A stretch of DNA of 64,000 nt, taken from Nemania diffusa. Its lineage: Eukaryota > Ascomycota > Sordariomycetes > Xylariales > Xylariaceae. The notes beneath the pieces are model-generated. The model saw only the letters and a program-made list of their open reading frames with translations. It did not search any database and was not told the origin of the DNA. Position numbers and translations under genes: made by a program. Position 1 is the stretch's first letter. Every line of letters starts with the position of its first letter. The DNA is taken from positions 1,899,501 to 1,963,500 of the forward strand of contig JBBPUQ010000007.1 in the NCBI GenBank assembly GCA_038501195.1, written 5' to 3'. Shown here one piece after another: positions 40,304 through 53,790 of this stretch.

Positions 40304-43300
40304 TTAAAGATTTTTTTTTTTGTATAATAACTTTAGTTTTAATATTAATTAATTTTTTGTTATTTTTTTTACTGTTTAACTAATTTATATATATTTTTAC
40401 TTATACAACTAGTTTATTTGTATTAACTAACTTTTTTAATATTTAATTAAGTGCTTTTTTTATATAAATGTTTATTAAATTGTTTTTGCTATCGATTTAA
40501 TATATTTTTGTAATTTTTCGATTTTTGTACATTTTTCGAAATAATATAATGTTGATTATAAATCGCTTTTTTTATATAATTTTTAATTTAACTAAATATT
40601 TATATAAAAACTTAGAATTAATATATATAACTAATAGTATAATTAATAATTTTATTGTATAAATAATTTTTTAAAAAGTTGTATTAAATATAATAATACA
40701 ATTAAATCTATTAATTATATTATATAATTTATTTGTTAATATATTATATATAACTTGTTTATATTTAATTAAATTTTAATAAACAATATTGCTTTTAATT
40801 ATAAAAGTATTTTTTGTATAATTTTTATTAGCTAATACAATTATAAATTTAATTTAAAAATTTAAATTTTTATTATTTGTAAATATTTTATTAATAAAAA
40901 TAAAAATTTTTATATAACTAAGATTTAAAAATATATAGCGTAGTTTTTATTATATATTGTTAATTTGCTATTATATTTATATATTTAATGCTTTAACGTT
41001 GTTTTTTAATAGCTTTTAAACTTATATAACAATTAATAAGTTATACAATATTTTTAGTTAATATATCAATATAATATATACTTTTTAAACTTGTTAAATA
41101 ATATATTGTTAAAAATAATTTTTTATATAAAAGTTAATAATATATAATTGTTCGATTTATTTTTATTAAATAAAAAAAAAATCTTGTTTATTTATTTAAA
41201 TTTTGCTTTTGTTAAATTTAATAAAATATTTAAGCATTAATTTTACTTTTAGTTTTGTATAAAATAATAGCTTAGTTTTTTTTTTATATAAAAACTTTTT
41301 AAATATAATATTAAAAATATTATTTGTTTAAAGTTTTATAATTGTAAATTTGTTAAGTTTTTTTTTAATATATAATAAATATAAATTATATATAAATATT
41401 TTTATACTTAATTTTTAATAGTAATATTTATAGTAAATTTTATATTAATATAATTTTAATTTAGCTAATTTATATAATAATTATATAATTTAAAACATAA
41501 TGTTTATAAAATATTTATTTTTTAGTTTTTTTAATAAATAAATATAAATTTTTTAGTTTAATTTGTTATACAACTATATATATACTTAAAAGGTATTTTA
41601 TAATTTTATATATATATTATAGTTTTAAATTAGTAATAGTTTTAAAACTATAATAAACTGTTAACTTATATACTAAATTGTTAATACTTATATAAAAATT
41701 TAAACTTTGTTATTGTTTTTATAATTTTATATAACTAATTTAAACTTTTTATATAGTTTAGTTGTTTTATTTTTAACTTTTTGTATAAACTTAGTTTAAA
41801 AAATTTTTATTTAGTTATATTAGTTTAAATTATATTATATAAACTAAAATATATTTTAAATTATTAATATGTTTATTTTAGTTATATTTAATTATTTAAA
41901 AAATATATTAAGTATAATAATTATATTATTTTGTTTTAGTTATATAATTAAAGCATAATTGTTGATTTTTTTTAGTATAAAGTATTAGTTGCTAATAAAT
42001 ATAAATGATTTTTTTAATTTGTTTTTATATTAAAATTATAGCTGTTTAACAGCTTAAAAAAAGTTGTACAAAAAGTTATTTTTTTTATACAATAAATTAA
42101 ACATAGCTTTTTATTAGTAGTATAATTTAACTTATATATAATAAAACTTAATTAGTTTATTTATTATATCAACTGTAATATTACAATTTTTAATTGTAAA
42201 AACTTTGTATAGTTCTGTTTAACTTTTATGCTTTTTTTATACTATAATTTCATTTTAAAAAAATAAAAAAAGTACTTTATACAATAATACTAGTTTATTT
42301 TTAGTTTATATAATTTAGTTAATATTAACTTTTATATAAATATTTTTTAATATTTTTATAACTTTTTATATAACTTTTACTTTTTAAATAATTTTTAATA
42401 AAAAAAGTAAATCGCTGTTAATTTTAAAATAAACTTTAAAAACTAATAAAATAAATACGAAACTATTTAATTTAGTTATATTATTTAAAGCTTTTATAGC
42501 TATTTATAGTATTATTTTTTTATTTATATAATAACCGATTTTTTTGTATAAAATATTAAACATATAACGAAATAATATATATACTTGTTTAACTTTTCCA
42601 ATAGTTTAGTATATTTTAACAAGCATTTTTTTGTATAAAGTTTTAACTAGTTATATATTATTACAAAATTTTTCAAATAAAAAATTTATACTAAAATTAT
42701 ATACAATATAATCAAATAGCTTTTAATATATTAAAATTTAACATTAATATAATATGTTTTAAATATTATATATATTTAAAAACTTTAAAAATTTAGCTAC
42801 TTAAAACGAAATATTTATATCGATTATATATAAAATTAATTATTTGTTAATTTGTATAATATTAATAACTATTTTATAATTAAAGTTATATTTGTTTTTT
42901 AGCAAAAATTTAAATTTTTTTAAAGTTTAATTATATAATTAATAATAATAACAAAACTTTTTAATTTTTTAAAGTATTAAAATATTAATATTATTATATT
43001 TAGCTTTTTGTAACAATTTTATAAGTTTTTTTATATAAAAGTATTTAAATTAACAATGTAATTTTTAAAACTTTTATTTTATAAAATAACTTATAACTTT
43101 TAATTAGTTAATATTAAAAAACAAATATTTTTATTTTTATACAATTAATACTGTTGTATTATTTTGTTATATAATTATATCTTATATATTGTTAAAATAA
43201 ATATATAATCGATTTATATTTTGTAACAATAGTAAAAACAAAGTTAATATATTTAAAATATAAAATTTGATTAGTTTAATCAATATTAAAATTGTTATAA

Positions 43301-45598
43301 TATTTATAGCTTTAAAACTTTTAATACTACTAAATTAAATTGCTATATTATTTAAAGTTTAGTTTATTTGTATAAAAAAGTTCTTTTATATAAAAACTTT
43401 AATTTAAGCTTTTTTAATAATTAAAACTTTAGCTGTATTAATATTTTATAAAATATTTTAATATTTTGTACTATATTAATTGTTTAAATAAAAATTATTT
43501 AATATTAATATTTAGTTTTAAATATATATATTTTTTTTTGTTATATAATAAAAATATACTAAATCTATTAAAAATTAAACTGTTTTATTTTTAGTTTCAA
43601 AATTTAAATCGTTATTAGATTTATTATTGTATAAAAAGTTTTTATTACTTTTATAGTTTAATATAAATATATTATATTTTTTATAAAATAGGGTTTTTTG
43701 TTTTAAAGTATTATATATAGCAAAATATTGCTTTTTTATTTTCGATTTTTTTTATTAGCTGTAATTAATAAACTAATAACTAGGCTTTTTACAAATAAAA
43801 CACTTTTTGTTATTTCTATTATTTTTATTATACAATTGCTATAGTTTTTAATAAAAATTTTTTTTAAAGCTATAACTATATAATTGTTTTAAATATTTAA
43901 TATTATATCTTTTGTTAACAAAATAAACGTTTATTATATAATAATAGTTTATTTTTTGATTAAAAAAAACTTGCAATACTATTTATAAATTAAAAAACAA
44001 AGCTTTATATATAAGTTTTTAATTAATTAAAGCAAGTTTAAACTTGAATATACTAAAACATACTTATATAACTGTTATATAAAATAATATTTTTTTATAA
44101 TAATTAAATTTTAAAGCATATTATATAAATTAAAACTTGTTAATTATAGTTTTTAATATTTTAAACATTGTTTTTGTTAAATTGTTTTGTTTTATTTATA
44201 TAAAAGTAGTAATAATTCAGTTAATTTAGTATTAATTATAATTAATTGTTATATTAAAATAATTGTTAAATATTATATAAATTTCGTTTTATTTATATAT
44301 TAAATTAATATAGTTGAAATAATATTATTTAGTTTTTTTTTTTAATATAAAAAAAAATACTATATAATACTGTTTTTTAATAATTTCGAATTAACAATAT
44401 ATTAAAATAAAAATTTAAACTTTGTTATATAATATATTATATAATTTATTGCTATAGTTTTAGTTAAATCGCTATATTTTAGTAAATATAATAAATTAAA
44501 CTGTTTTAATTAAACTATTATAAATAATCTAAATAAAAAAAAGTTTATATAATTAATTTTTATATATAAATAAAAGTATAAAATATATAATAGAAATTTT
44601 AAAAATAAATACAAGTTTTTAAGTTCTTATTTATACAAAAGAAATAAATACTTAATTATTTATACTAAATACTAAAATATATATTAGTATTGTTAGTTTT
44701 AATACAGCTAGTTGTAATATTAAATAGTTTGTTTATATAATTAGAAGTTTTAATATATTTACTAATATAAATATTAAAGCTATTTGTACAAACATATTGT
44801 TATTTAAGTTTTTGTTATTTTTGTTTATATACTTTTTGATAATATATAAAAGCTTATTTTTAAACGATTTTTTTTATACTTTAATGTTTTTGTTATTTTT
44901 AACAATAGTAATAAATTTTTTTTAAAATATATAACTAATATTTATTAACATTAGTTTTGTTTAACTGTTAAAATTTATTATAAACATTTGTATAAACTGT
45001 TTATTTTTAATTTTTAATTGTATATAGTTTTACAAATATTTTATGAAATATATTGTTAATTATAAAAGTTTAACAAATTAATTAAAATCAATAGTTATAT
45101 TTTAATATTTAAAATCGATTTGTTTTTTTTAAATCTTTATTTAAATATTACTGCTTTTAGCTATATTTTTGTATATAAATTTATTTTTATTATATAAAGT
45201 TACTAACTTATTATTTTAAGCTTGTTTAACTACTGCAGCTACAGCTGCTATAATTGCTTTTATTACAAGTATTAACATAGTTATAAAAAGTAATAAAATA
45301 AAAAAAATAAAATAAATAAAATAGTTAAAAAAATAAATATATAAAATAGCTTATAGTTTTGTTAATTTTTATATAAAAATAATTAAACTATTATATAAAA
45401 TTAATTTTAACTTTGCAATAGTTAAGTTTTTTTTGTTTAATAGTTAATTTAATACATTTTTAGCTAATTAATACAAATAATAGTTCATTTTTTATACAAA
45501 AAAAAAAAAAATAAAGCACAGAAGCTACTTTTAATAGTAGCTAGTTTTTACTTTTTTATTTTGCTAATTTATAATTATATTTTGCAATTATTAATTAG

Positions 45599-45906
45599 TG
45601 TTAATAGAACTTTTTGTATATATATATATAAAAAAATTCGGAATAATTTATAAAGTTTAAAGTTTGTTTTTAAATCTTAAAGTTTTATATTAATTCGTAT
45701 ATATATTCTACAAAAAAAAGTACAACTAAAAAGGTTATATATAAGTTATTTATATATGTATATATATAAAACTTATAAGTTTTATAAATCTTAGTAAGTT
45801 TTTATATTTTTTATTTATTTAGTTATTTAATAAAAGTTTTAGTTTAAGTTCTAGTTATACACACTTAGTATATACATACAAGTTTTGTTAAATCATTAAT
45901 TTAACA
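45599..45906 (+). repeat. E2 right LTR
   Basis: 308 bases, starting TGTTAATAGAAC and ending TTTAACA, with unmutated TG and CA ends. Confidence 0.85.
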
Positions 45907-48900
45907 ACTATAATTAATAAATTTATTTTATATAATTTATAGTTTTGTTATTTTAGCTTTTTATAAAACTGTTTAAATTATTATTTTTATAATATTAATA
46001 AAATTTTTGTTTAAAAAATTTATTAAAACTTTTTTATTATTATTAAAATTAAAATTTTTAAAATATATAAAATTATTAAAATTAATATTTTTTTTATATA
46101 AATTATTATTTAAAGTTATATAAAAACTTTTTAAAATTAATAATAAAAAGTTAAATAATATATAATTTTTTAATAATAACTATTATTTATTTATTTAATA
46201 AAGTAATATTTTATATTTATTTATATAAAAATTTAATTAATTTTTATAAAAATTAATAATAAACTAATTTATAATTTATAAAAAGCTTTTTTTATTATTT
46301 ATTTAATTTTTTAATAAATAAATAATATTTAATTTTTTAATATATTAATAATATTAATAATATTAATATAGAAGTTTTTTTTTAATAAAAAAATAAAAAT
46401 AAAAATATAAATATTACTAAATTATATATTATATATATAATATTTTTTATTATAATATAAAAATATTTATATATATATAATAAAGTTTATATTTAATAAA
46501 AATAAAAAAGTTATATTTTTTAATTTAATAATATATAAAACTAAATTAATATTTTTTTTTATTAAATAAATTTAAATTTTAATAATTTTTTTATAAATAA
46601 TATAAAATAACTTTTTAATAAATTTTTTTTAAATTAAATTAATTTTTTATATTAGTAATTAATATTTAATAATATATTTATTTCTTAAAATATTTAATTA
46701 AATTTTAATATTAATAATTGTAGTAATAAATTTATTAATATTATTATAATTTATAATTATTATAAATTTAAAACAAAACTTAATAAAATTTTTAATTATT
46801 TTTAAAAATGTAAATATTAAATAAATTATAATAATTAATACTTTTTAAAAAAACTTTTAATTTATATATAATTAATTTAATTTTACTATTATAACTATAA
46901 TATATAAATAATTAAATTTATTAATATTACTATTAAAATTTAATATTTTAATTTTTAAAACAATTTTAGCTATATTTAATTTTTAATTTTAATAATTTAT
47001 TTATATAAATATAAAAAAGTTTTATTAATTTAAATTAAATAAAACTATTATTATTATATTTATAAAAAGTTTTTTATTAAATTATAAATTAATAAAATAT
47101 AAAACTTTATTTAATAAAATATTAATTATTTTAATTTTTAAATTTTTTAAGTTTTAATATAATTGTTTAATTTTTTATAACAAAATTTTAATAAATTTAA
47201 AAGTTTTTATAACTATATTTTTAATTATAAAATTTATTTTTTTATTAAATATATTTTTAATTTTTTTAAATTAAATATATTTAATTAATTTTTATATATT
47301 TTTAATAAAAAAACAAATATTATATTAAATATTTTAAAACTTTTTTAACTAAATTTTATATTTATTTTAATAAAATTTTAAATTTAATTAATAATATTAT
47401 TATTTTAAGTTAATAAAATATTTTAATTAATATTAATAATATTATTATTATTATTTTTTTTTTATTTAAATAGTTTTATATATTTAATAATAGCTATATT
47501 AACTTATAAAATATTAATATTTAAAAAATTTTCGTTAAAAATATATCTAATATATTTTTTAATATTATTTTTATTATAATATATAGTTTAAAAATATTTA
47601 TTTAATAAACTTTTATTTATAAAATATTTAATTGTTATAAAGCTTTTTTTAACTATATATATAATAATATTTGTTATATTAACTTTTTTTATTTTTAATA
47701 AATTAAATTTTATATTTATAATATTAATTATTTAAAAATTATATAAAATTATAGCTATTAATAAAGTTTAATTAGTTTTTTTAGCTTAATAATTGTAATA
47801 TTTTTATTTAAACTTTTTATTAAATTTAATAATTTTTTTAAATATAAACTAATAATATATTCTTTAAACTAAATAAATATTTTTATTAAAACAAAAAATA
47901 TAAATTTATTTAAAAACTTTTTTAATAATATTTTTGCTGTTTTTTTTAGCTTTTTATATTATATTTAAAAAAAGCAATAAAATTTTTTATAAAACTAAAA
48001 AAACTTTATTTTTTAAATATTATTTTTAATTATAATAAATAATATTTTTTTTATTTATTATTTATATTTATTTATAATTTTTAAAATAATATTTTAATTT
48101 ATTATAAATATAACAATTAATATTATTTAAATTTTAATTTATTTTATATTTTTTTTAACTTAATTATTTTTTATTATTTTTTAATTTAAAACTAGTTATA
48201 ATAAAAACATTTAAAATTAAATTAATAAATAAAACTTTTTACAATTAAAAGTTTAATTATTATAATAAAAAACTTAATTAATATAAATAATAAAAAAATT
48301 ATTTATATAATTATATAACAAAAATATTTAAAAAAAAATATTTAATTACTTTAATTTTAAAAAATAATAAATTAAAAAAAAGCTAGTTTATTTTTAATTT
48401 TAGCTTTTTTTTTTTTATTAGTTTTATTTTTTAAATTATAATTTTTATTTTTTTTAATTATTTTATAATAAAATCGACTTTATTATTAAATTAGTTTTTA
48501 AATATAATAGCAAGTTTTTTTTACTATAAAATTATAAATTTATTATTTATTATAACTTGCTATTAAAACTAAATAATTTAAAATAATATTTAAACTATAA
48601 AAAATATTAAAATATAATAATTTTGTTTAAAAAACTATTAATTATATAAGTTTTTATTATATATATATTATATAATTTTTATATTTTTAGTTTTAATATT
48701 GTAATAATTTAACTTAAATGTTATAATAATTTATTTTATTAATTTAAACTATAACTAATTATAAACTATAATATATAAAAAATTATAGTTTATTTAAAAA
48801 CTAGTTATAATATATTTTAATATAAATTTTTTAATATTTTTAAATAATTTATAAATAAAAGTTTTATTATTAAAAGTTTTTTTTGTTTTTTTTATTTTTT

Positions 48901-50314
48901 TTATAAAAATATAATACTTTTTAAAATATAACTTTATACTTTTAACAATGTTTTTTTTTAGCTTTAATTTATATTTTTTTAATAAAATTAATAAAAAATA
49001 TTGCTATTTAAAATTGCTATAACTAAATATTAATTTAAACTTTTATTTAATTTTTAATTAAATATTAATATTTTTAATATATTTATAAATAATTTTTATT
49101 TATTATTTTAACTATATATAAATAAATAATTGCTTAATTAAAAATTAAATAAAAATTTTTTAAACTATAAACAATATTTTAAACTGTTTTAATTAATTAA
49201 TAATAATATTTTTATTAAATAATAAATAAAAAAACATTTTTAAATTAAAAAAATTTAATAAAATTATATAAATAGCATTTTTTATATTTTTAATAATTAA
49301 AACTATAACAATTATAGCAATAATATTACTATTACTAAATATTTTTATATTAAAGTTTTAAATAGCAAAGCTAAAACTAATATTACTATTAAAACTAAAT
49401 TAACAAAATGTTTTAATAAATTTGTTTAAATTTAATAATATAAATATAATAAAAATATAAATTTATAAAATAACAAATAAAAAAATATTTGATTTAAATA
49501 AATATAACAATATTATTAAAGCAATAAATAATTATTTAAATATATATAAAACTATAAAATTAAAAAGTAGCAAAAATATTTAAATATAATAATAGTTTTA
49601 AATAATTTAATAATTATAACTTAATAAACTATTAAAAAATAATAAACTTTTTATATTTTAATAAATTAATTAGATTTTTTTATTGTTTTATTAAACAATA
49701 TAATTAATATTAGTTTATTAATAATTAATTTATATTTTTATTTATTAATATATTTTTGTAAATTTAAAATATATTTATATTTTAAAGCTATTATTTTATA
49801 TTAATAATTTATTATTGCTATTTATTTATTTAATTAATTATAATTTTTATTTTTAATTTATATATTTGTAATTATAATATAGTTTTTATAATTTAATATA
49901 ATAAAGCTATATTTTAACTTAATATATTAAAATATAACTAATTTTTTTTTGTTTTAATTTTAAAAATATTACTTTTTATATTAAACTTTATATTTAATAA
50001 TAGCTTAATATTAGCTATAATTTTTATAGCAATAAAAATAGCTTTAAAAATTTAAACTAAAATATTTAATTTTTAATATAACTAAAATAAAAATATTAAA
50101 TATTTTTTAACTTTTATAAATATATTTTTAAAATTATTGCTTTTATTAAAAATTTTATTAATTTAAGCTTTAAAAAACTAAATATAATAAAAAAAATAAT
50201 ATTAATTTTATTATTTATAATATTTTTTTTTTTTTTTTTTTTTTTTTATTAATTAAAACTTTAGTTTTAAAATCTAATAATTAATATAATATAAAACTTT
50301 ATTAAAAATATTAA

Positions 50315-50588
50315 TAAAACAAAATATATAATATATATTATATATTTTAAAAAATTAACTATAGTTATATAAATTACTTTTAAAAATTTAAAGCTTAAAA
50401 AAATAGTAAATAAATAACATAAATATATATTTAAATATAATAAACTTTCAAAAAAAGCCGCATAAAAAACATGCTAATTATCTCTAACTTATATAAGCTA
50501 ACTATTTTAAATAAAAGAAAAGAAAAACTAAGTCTTGATGACCTAATCAACCTAACCCCCATGTGGTCAGGCTACCCACACCGTCTCA
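50315..50588 (+). repeat. Right LTR of element E6
   Basis: The first part is fully AT-converted. From about 50450 C and G return, and from about 50525 to 50588 the sequence looks unmutated (CTTGATGACC, CCCCCATGTGG). A 63-codon open frame that runs through here is part of the LTR, not a gene. Confidence 0.8.
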
Positions 50589-50592
50589 ATAC

Positions 50593-50906
50593 CGGCTTTA
50601 GCAAGGAAGTCGGATCATCAAGGCATACGACCACTCCCTTCCTTACTCATCAGTATCCGTAAGACATCATCGTATACCTACAACGTATCCCTTTATAGTG
50701 AGTGACTAGAAGGGATGACTACTTATACATTGCTCTCTACCTACGCCTAGCAATTGGCTCCTAGTTTACGCGCCTGTTGGAAGCTCGAATCACTAATTCA
50801 GCTGCAAAAATGGCCATCGTCAGCAAGCTACTAAGCGCAGCGCTGAACACAGGTAAAACAATACCTTGACTGCTTAACAGATAACTTGACTAACTAAAGC
50901 AAAACA
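50593..50906. other. Small remnant of normal-composition host sequence
   Basis: About 310 bases with ordinary C and G content between the right edge of E6 and the next AT-rich DNA. Before E6 inserted, this sequence continued directly from 25408. It carries the possible gene start at 50810. Confidence 0.6.
50810..50852 (+). CDS. Possible first exon of a gene truncated by AT-rich DNA
   Basis: An ATG with good fungal context (CAAAAATGGCC) opens MAIVSKLLSAALNT and is followed by a donor-like GTAAAA at 50853, a branch-like GCTTAAC and an acceptor-like CAG near 50880. After that the sequence is AT-rich with stops. It may be the start of a gene whose remainder was destroyed or displaced. Fourteen residues do not identify a family, so this is tentative. 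Confidence 0.25.
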
Positions 50907-51625
50907 AATATATTTGAATTAATTGCTATATAAAACAAAGATTTTTTGTTTTATTTATATTTATTAATTATTTTCAAATAATTTCTTTTTTTTTTTTGAT
51001 TTTTTTTTAATTTTTTTTAATAAAAAAAAACTATTTAAAAAATATAATATTTTTTTATTTAAATAGTAGTTTATTTTAAAACTTATATTAATTAATTAAT
51101 AAAAACTTTTTTTTATTTAATAAGTTTATTTATTTATTTATTTATTTATTTAATTAATATTAATTTAATTATAGCTTTTTAAATTAATTATTTTTTTTTT
51201 GTTATAAATTATTTTTAACTTTTAATTTTTAACTATTTATAATTTTATATATTTTATATATAATATTAAATTATTATTAAATTTATATTTAATATAATTA
51301 AAACTATTTAATAATATTATTTTTATAATAATATTTTTTTTTTTTTTAATATCATAACTAAAAATATATTAAATTTTTTTAGTATTTTTTTTAATATTTT
51401 TTTGCTTTTTTTTTTATTTTTTATTTTTAATATTATATATATTATAATTTAAACTATAAAAATATTATTTTTAAATTTAACTTTTTTTTAATTTAATAAT
51501 TATTTATTTTTATATAAATTTTTTTATAAAATCGATTTTAATTAATAAAAAACTTTTTTTATTTTAAACTTTTTTATTATTTTTATAATTATATTTTTGT
51601 TTTTTTTATTAATAATATTATTTAT
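50907..51625. other. AT-rich RIP-mutated stretch, no gene
   Basis: A/T-dominated sequence with homopolymer runs between the host remnant and element E4. No LTR or reading frame is recognisable. Confidence 0.5.
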
Positions 51626-51935
51626 TGTTAAACCAATGACTTGACAGAACCTATATATATGTACTAAATATATATAACCAGGATCTAGACCAAGACCTTT
51701 ATTAAGTAACCGAATAGATAAAGAATACAAGGACCTACTGGAATCCATAAAACTTACAGGTCCCACGCATATACATATATGTAAATAACCTACATATAAT
51801 CTTTTTAGTTATATTTCTTTTTATAGAATATATATACAAATTAATATAAAACTTTAAAACTTAAAAATAAACTTTAAATTTTATAAATTACTTTGAATTT
51901 TTTTATATATATATATATAAAAAGTTTTATTAATA
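51626..51935 (-). repeat. E4 LTR, inverted relative to E1/E2
   Basis: About 310 bases starting TGTTAAACC and ending GTTTTATTAATA, the inverted complement of the E2 LTR. Its middle keeps many C and G (CCAGGATCTAGACCAAGACC), much more than the body of the element. Confidence 0.85.
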
Positions 51936-53188
51936 TTAATTAATAGTTGTTAAATATAATTATAAATTAATAAAATAAAAAAATGAAATCAATATTATTT
52001 ATTAAAAGTAGCTTTTATATTTAATTTTTAAACTTTTTATATAATAAAAAAAAAATATAGTAATTTTTATTATAAAAATAAAAAATATATTAACTTAAAT
52101 TATTATATAAATAAAAATTTAATATATTATAATAGCAAAATATTATATAATATATTAACTTTATTTTTATACGATTAAATAATTAAATAGCAAATAAAAT
52201 TATAGAAAATTTTATTATTGCAATAATAGCAAGATTATTTTAAATAGCTATATTTATATTAAAACTTATATTTTTTACTATTTTAAATTATAAAGATTTT
52301 AACAATAAGCTTATATATAAAAATATAAGCAAAAAAAGTATTATTTTATTTAAAATTTTTAAAAAAAAAACCGATTTAAAATAATAAAATATTATAATCG
52401 ATTTAAACAAATTATTTAAAAAAATATATATAACTATATATATAGTTTAATATTTATTAAATTATATATAATTAAAAATTAAAAGTAATTATTTTATATA
52501 ATTAATTAAAATAAACTTTAATAGCTAAACTATATATTAATTCTTTTATATTAGCTGTTTATTTAAAATAAAACTATTTATTATATTTAAATAAAAAATA
52601 AATATTTAATTTTAAAAATTATTTTTAAATAAAAAATTTGCAAAATTGATTGTTTTATATAAAAAAAAAAAAAAAATATATATACTATATAAATAACTTT
52701 AGCTTTAATATTTATATTAGCAAATATATTAAAACTTTTAATTATATAAACAAATTATTTAATATTATAACTAGTTATATTAAAGCTAATAATATTAATA
52801 TATATTAAAATATTTAATATAAATAATTAAATATTTTTTTTTTTTATATAAATAAAAATTTAAAAACTTATATTTATTTTTAAAATTTTTATTATATATT
52901 TTATATTTTTTTTTATATATAAAAATTAATTATATAAATTTTTTTTTATTTAAATTATTTATAATAGTTTAATTAAAATAGTTTAACTTATTATATTTAT
53001 TAAAATATAACAATTTAATTAAAACTATAGCAATAAATTATATAATATATTATATAATAAAATTTAAATTTTTATTTTAATATATTGTCGATTTAAAATT
53101 ATTAAAAAATAATATTATATAATATTTTTTTTTATATTAAAAAAAAAAACTAAATAGTATTATTTTAACTATATTAATTTAATATATA

Positions 53189-53395
53189 TAGAACATACTA
53201 TTCAAAGTAATACTATATATTAAATCTAAAAATATAATATAAAAAAAAAAAAGCTAGCCTAAAGTTAGTAAAAAAGATCTACTTAACTTAAATCTTAGCC
53301 TACTTTTACTATCTACTTTTATTTTATTACCGATAAAACTTACTATAATATAAAGTCCTTTTTTATTAAAGTGACCCTTTTATTTAACTGTATTA
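53189..53395 (+). repeat. E5 left LTR
   Basis: 207 bases from TAGAACATAC to CTGTATTA. Compared with the right LTR the final CA has become TA, while other positions such as GCCTAAAG are better kept here. Confidence 0.85.
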
Positions 53396-53790
53396 AATAC
53401 TAAAGCACACAAAAAAATATGTTGATTTTAACACTTCTAATTATTTAATTACTCAATCAATCAATCAATTAATCAATTTTCCAACGAGGTTGTTTGTAAC
53501 TTTTTTTTATTACCGTAACCTTTTTTTTACTCTCTATTAACGGTTGCCCTTTTTAGCGTTGCCAATACTTGTCCACTAGGTCCTTGGCCTGTCAGAGTTG
53601 CCAGAGTAGCTCGGCAGTACACTTGTCGTTTGCCAGGATTACCAGCCACTATATATTCCGATTGCCTCCTTTTGTTAAGAAAAGCCATTTTTTGTCGTTG
53701 TAGCAGCTCAGCGCACTGTATATAATATAGCAGTAATATCCTCAGAAATCCTATATTTCTAAAATATTGTTTTAATGCTTTCAACTAGTT
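53396..53790. other. Weakly mutated patch inside E5 next to its left LTR
   Basis: About 390 bases with near-normal C and G content from about 53490, including CCTTGGCCTGTCAGAG and GTTGTAGCAGCTCAGC. A minus-strand frame of 85 codons (53784-53527) contains AFLNKRRQSEYIVAGNPGKRQVYC but matches nothing I recognise. It could be leader or gag-proximal sequence of E5. Confidence 0.45.

Larger units (their letters stand above)
39996..45906. mobile_element. LTR retrotransposon copy E2 of the 308-bp-LTR family
   Basis: A 5911-base element with LTRs 39996-40303 and 45599-45906, flanked by the perfect 5-base duplication ACTAT (39991-39995 and 45907-45911). Its body aligns with E1 from end to end and keeps somewhat more C and G (for example GCAGCTACAGCTGC near 45235), so it looks younger or less mutated. 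Coding capacity is destroyed. It lies 1.9 kb right of E1 in the same orientation, inside E6. Confidence 0.88.
25409..50588. mobile_element. Large LTR retroelement with nested insertions (element E6)
   Basis: Two direct repeats of exactly 274 bases, 25409-25682 and 50315-50588, start with TG (TA in the mutated right copy) and end with CA (TA in the mutated left copy). They are flanked by the 4-base duplication ATAC at 25405-25408 and 50589-50592. Nearly all differences between the two LTRs are C/T or G/A. The internal part is almost pure A/T with no reading frame left. Two complete elements of another family (32188-38094 and 39996-45906) lie inside. After removing them about 13.3 kb remains, too long for one element, so other insertions are probably hidden. 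Class (Gypsy or Copia) cannot be told from the mutated body. Confidence 0.8.

Noticed and set aside
50471..50662. 63-codon plus-strand frame as a gene
   Set aside because: Most of it lies inside the right LTR of E6 and it crosses the LTR border into flanking sequence.
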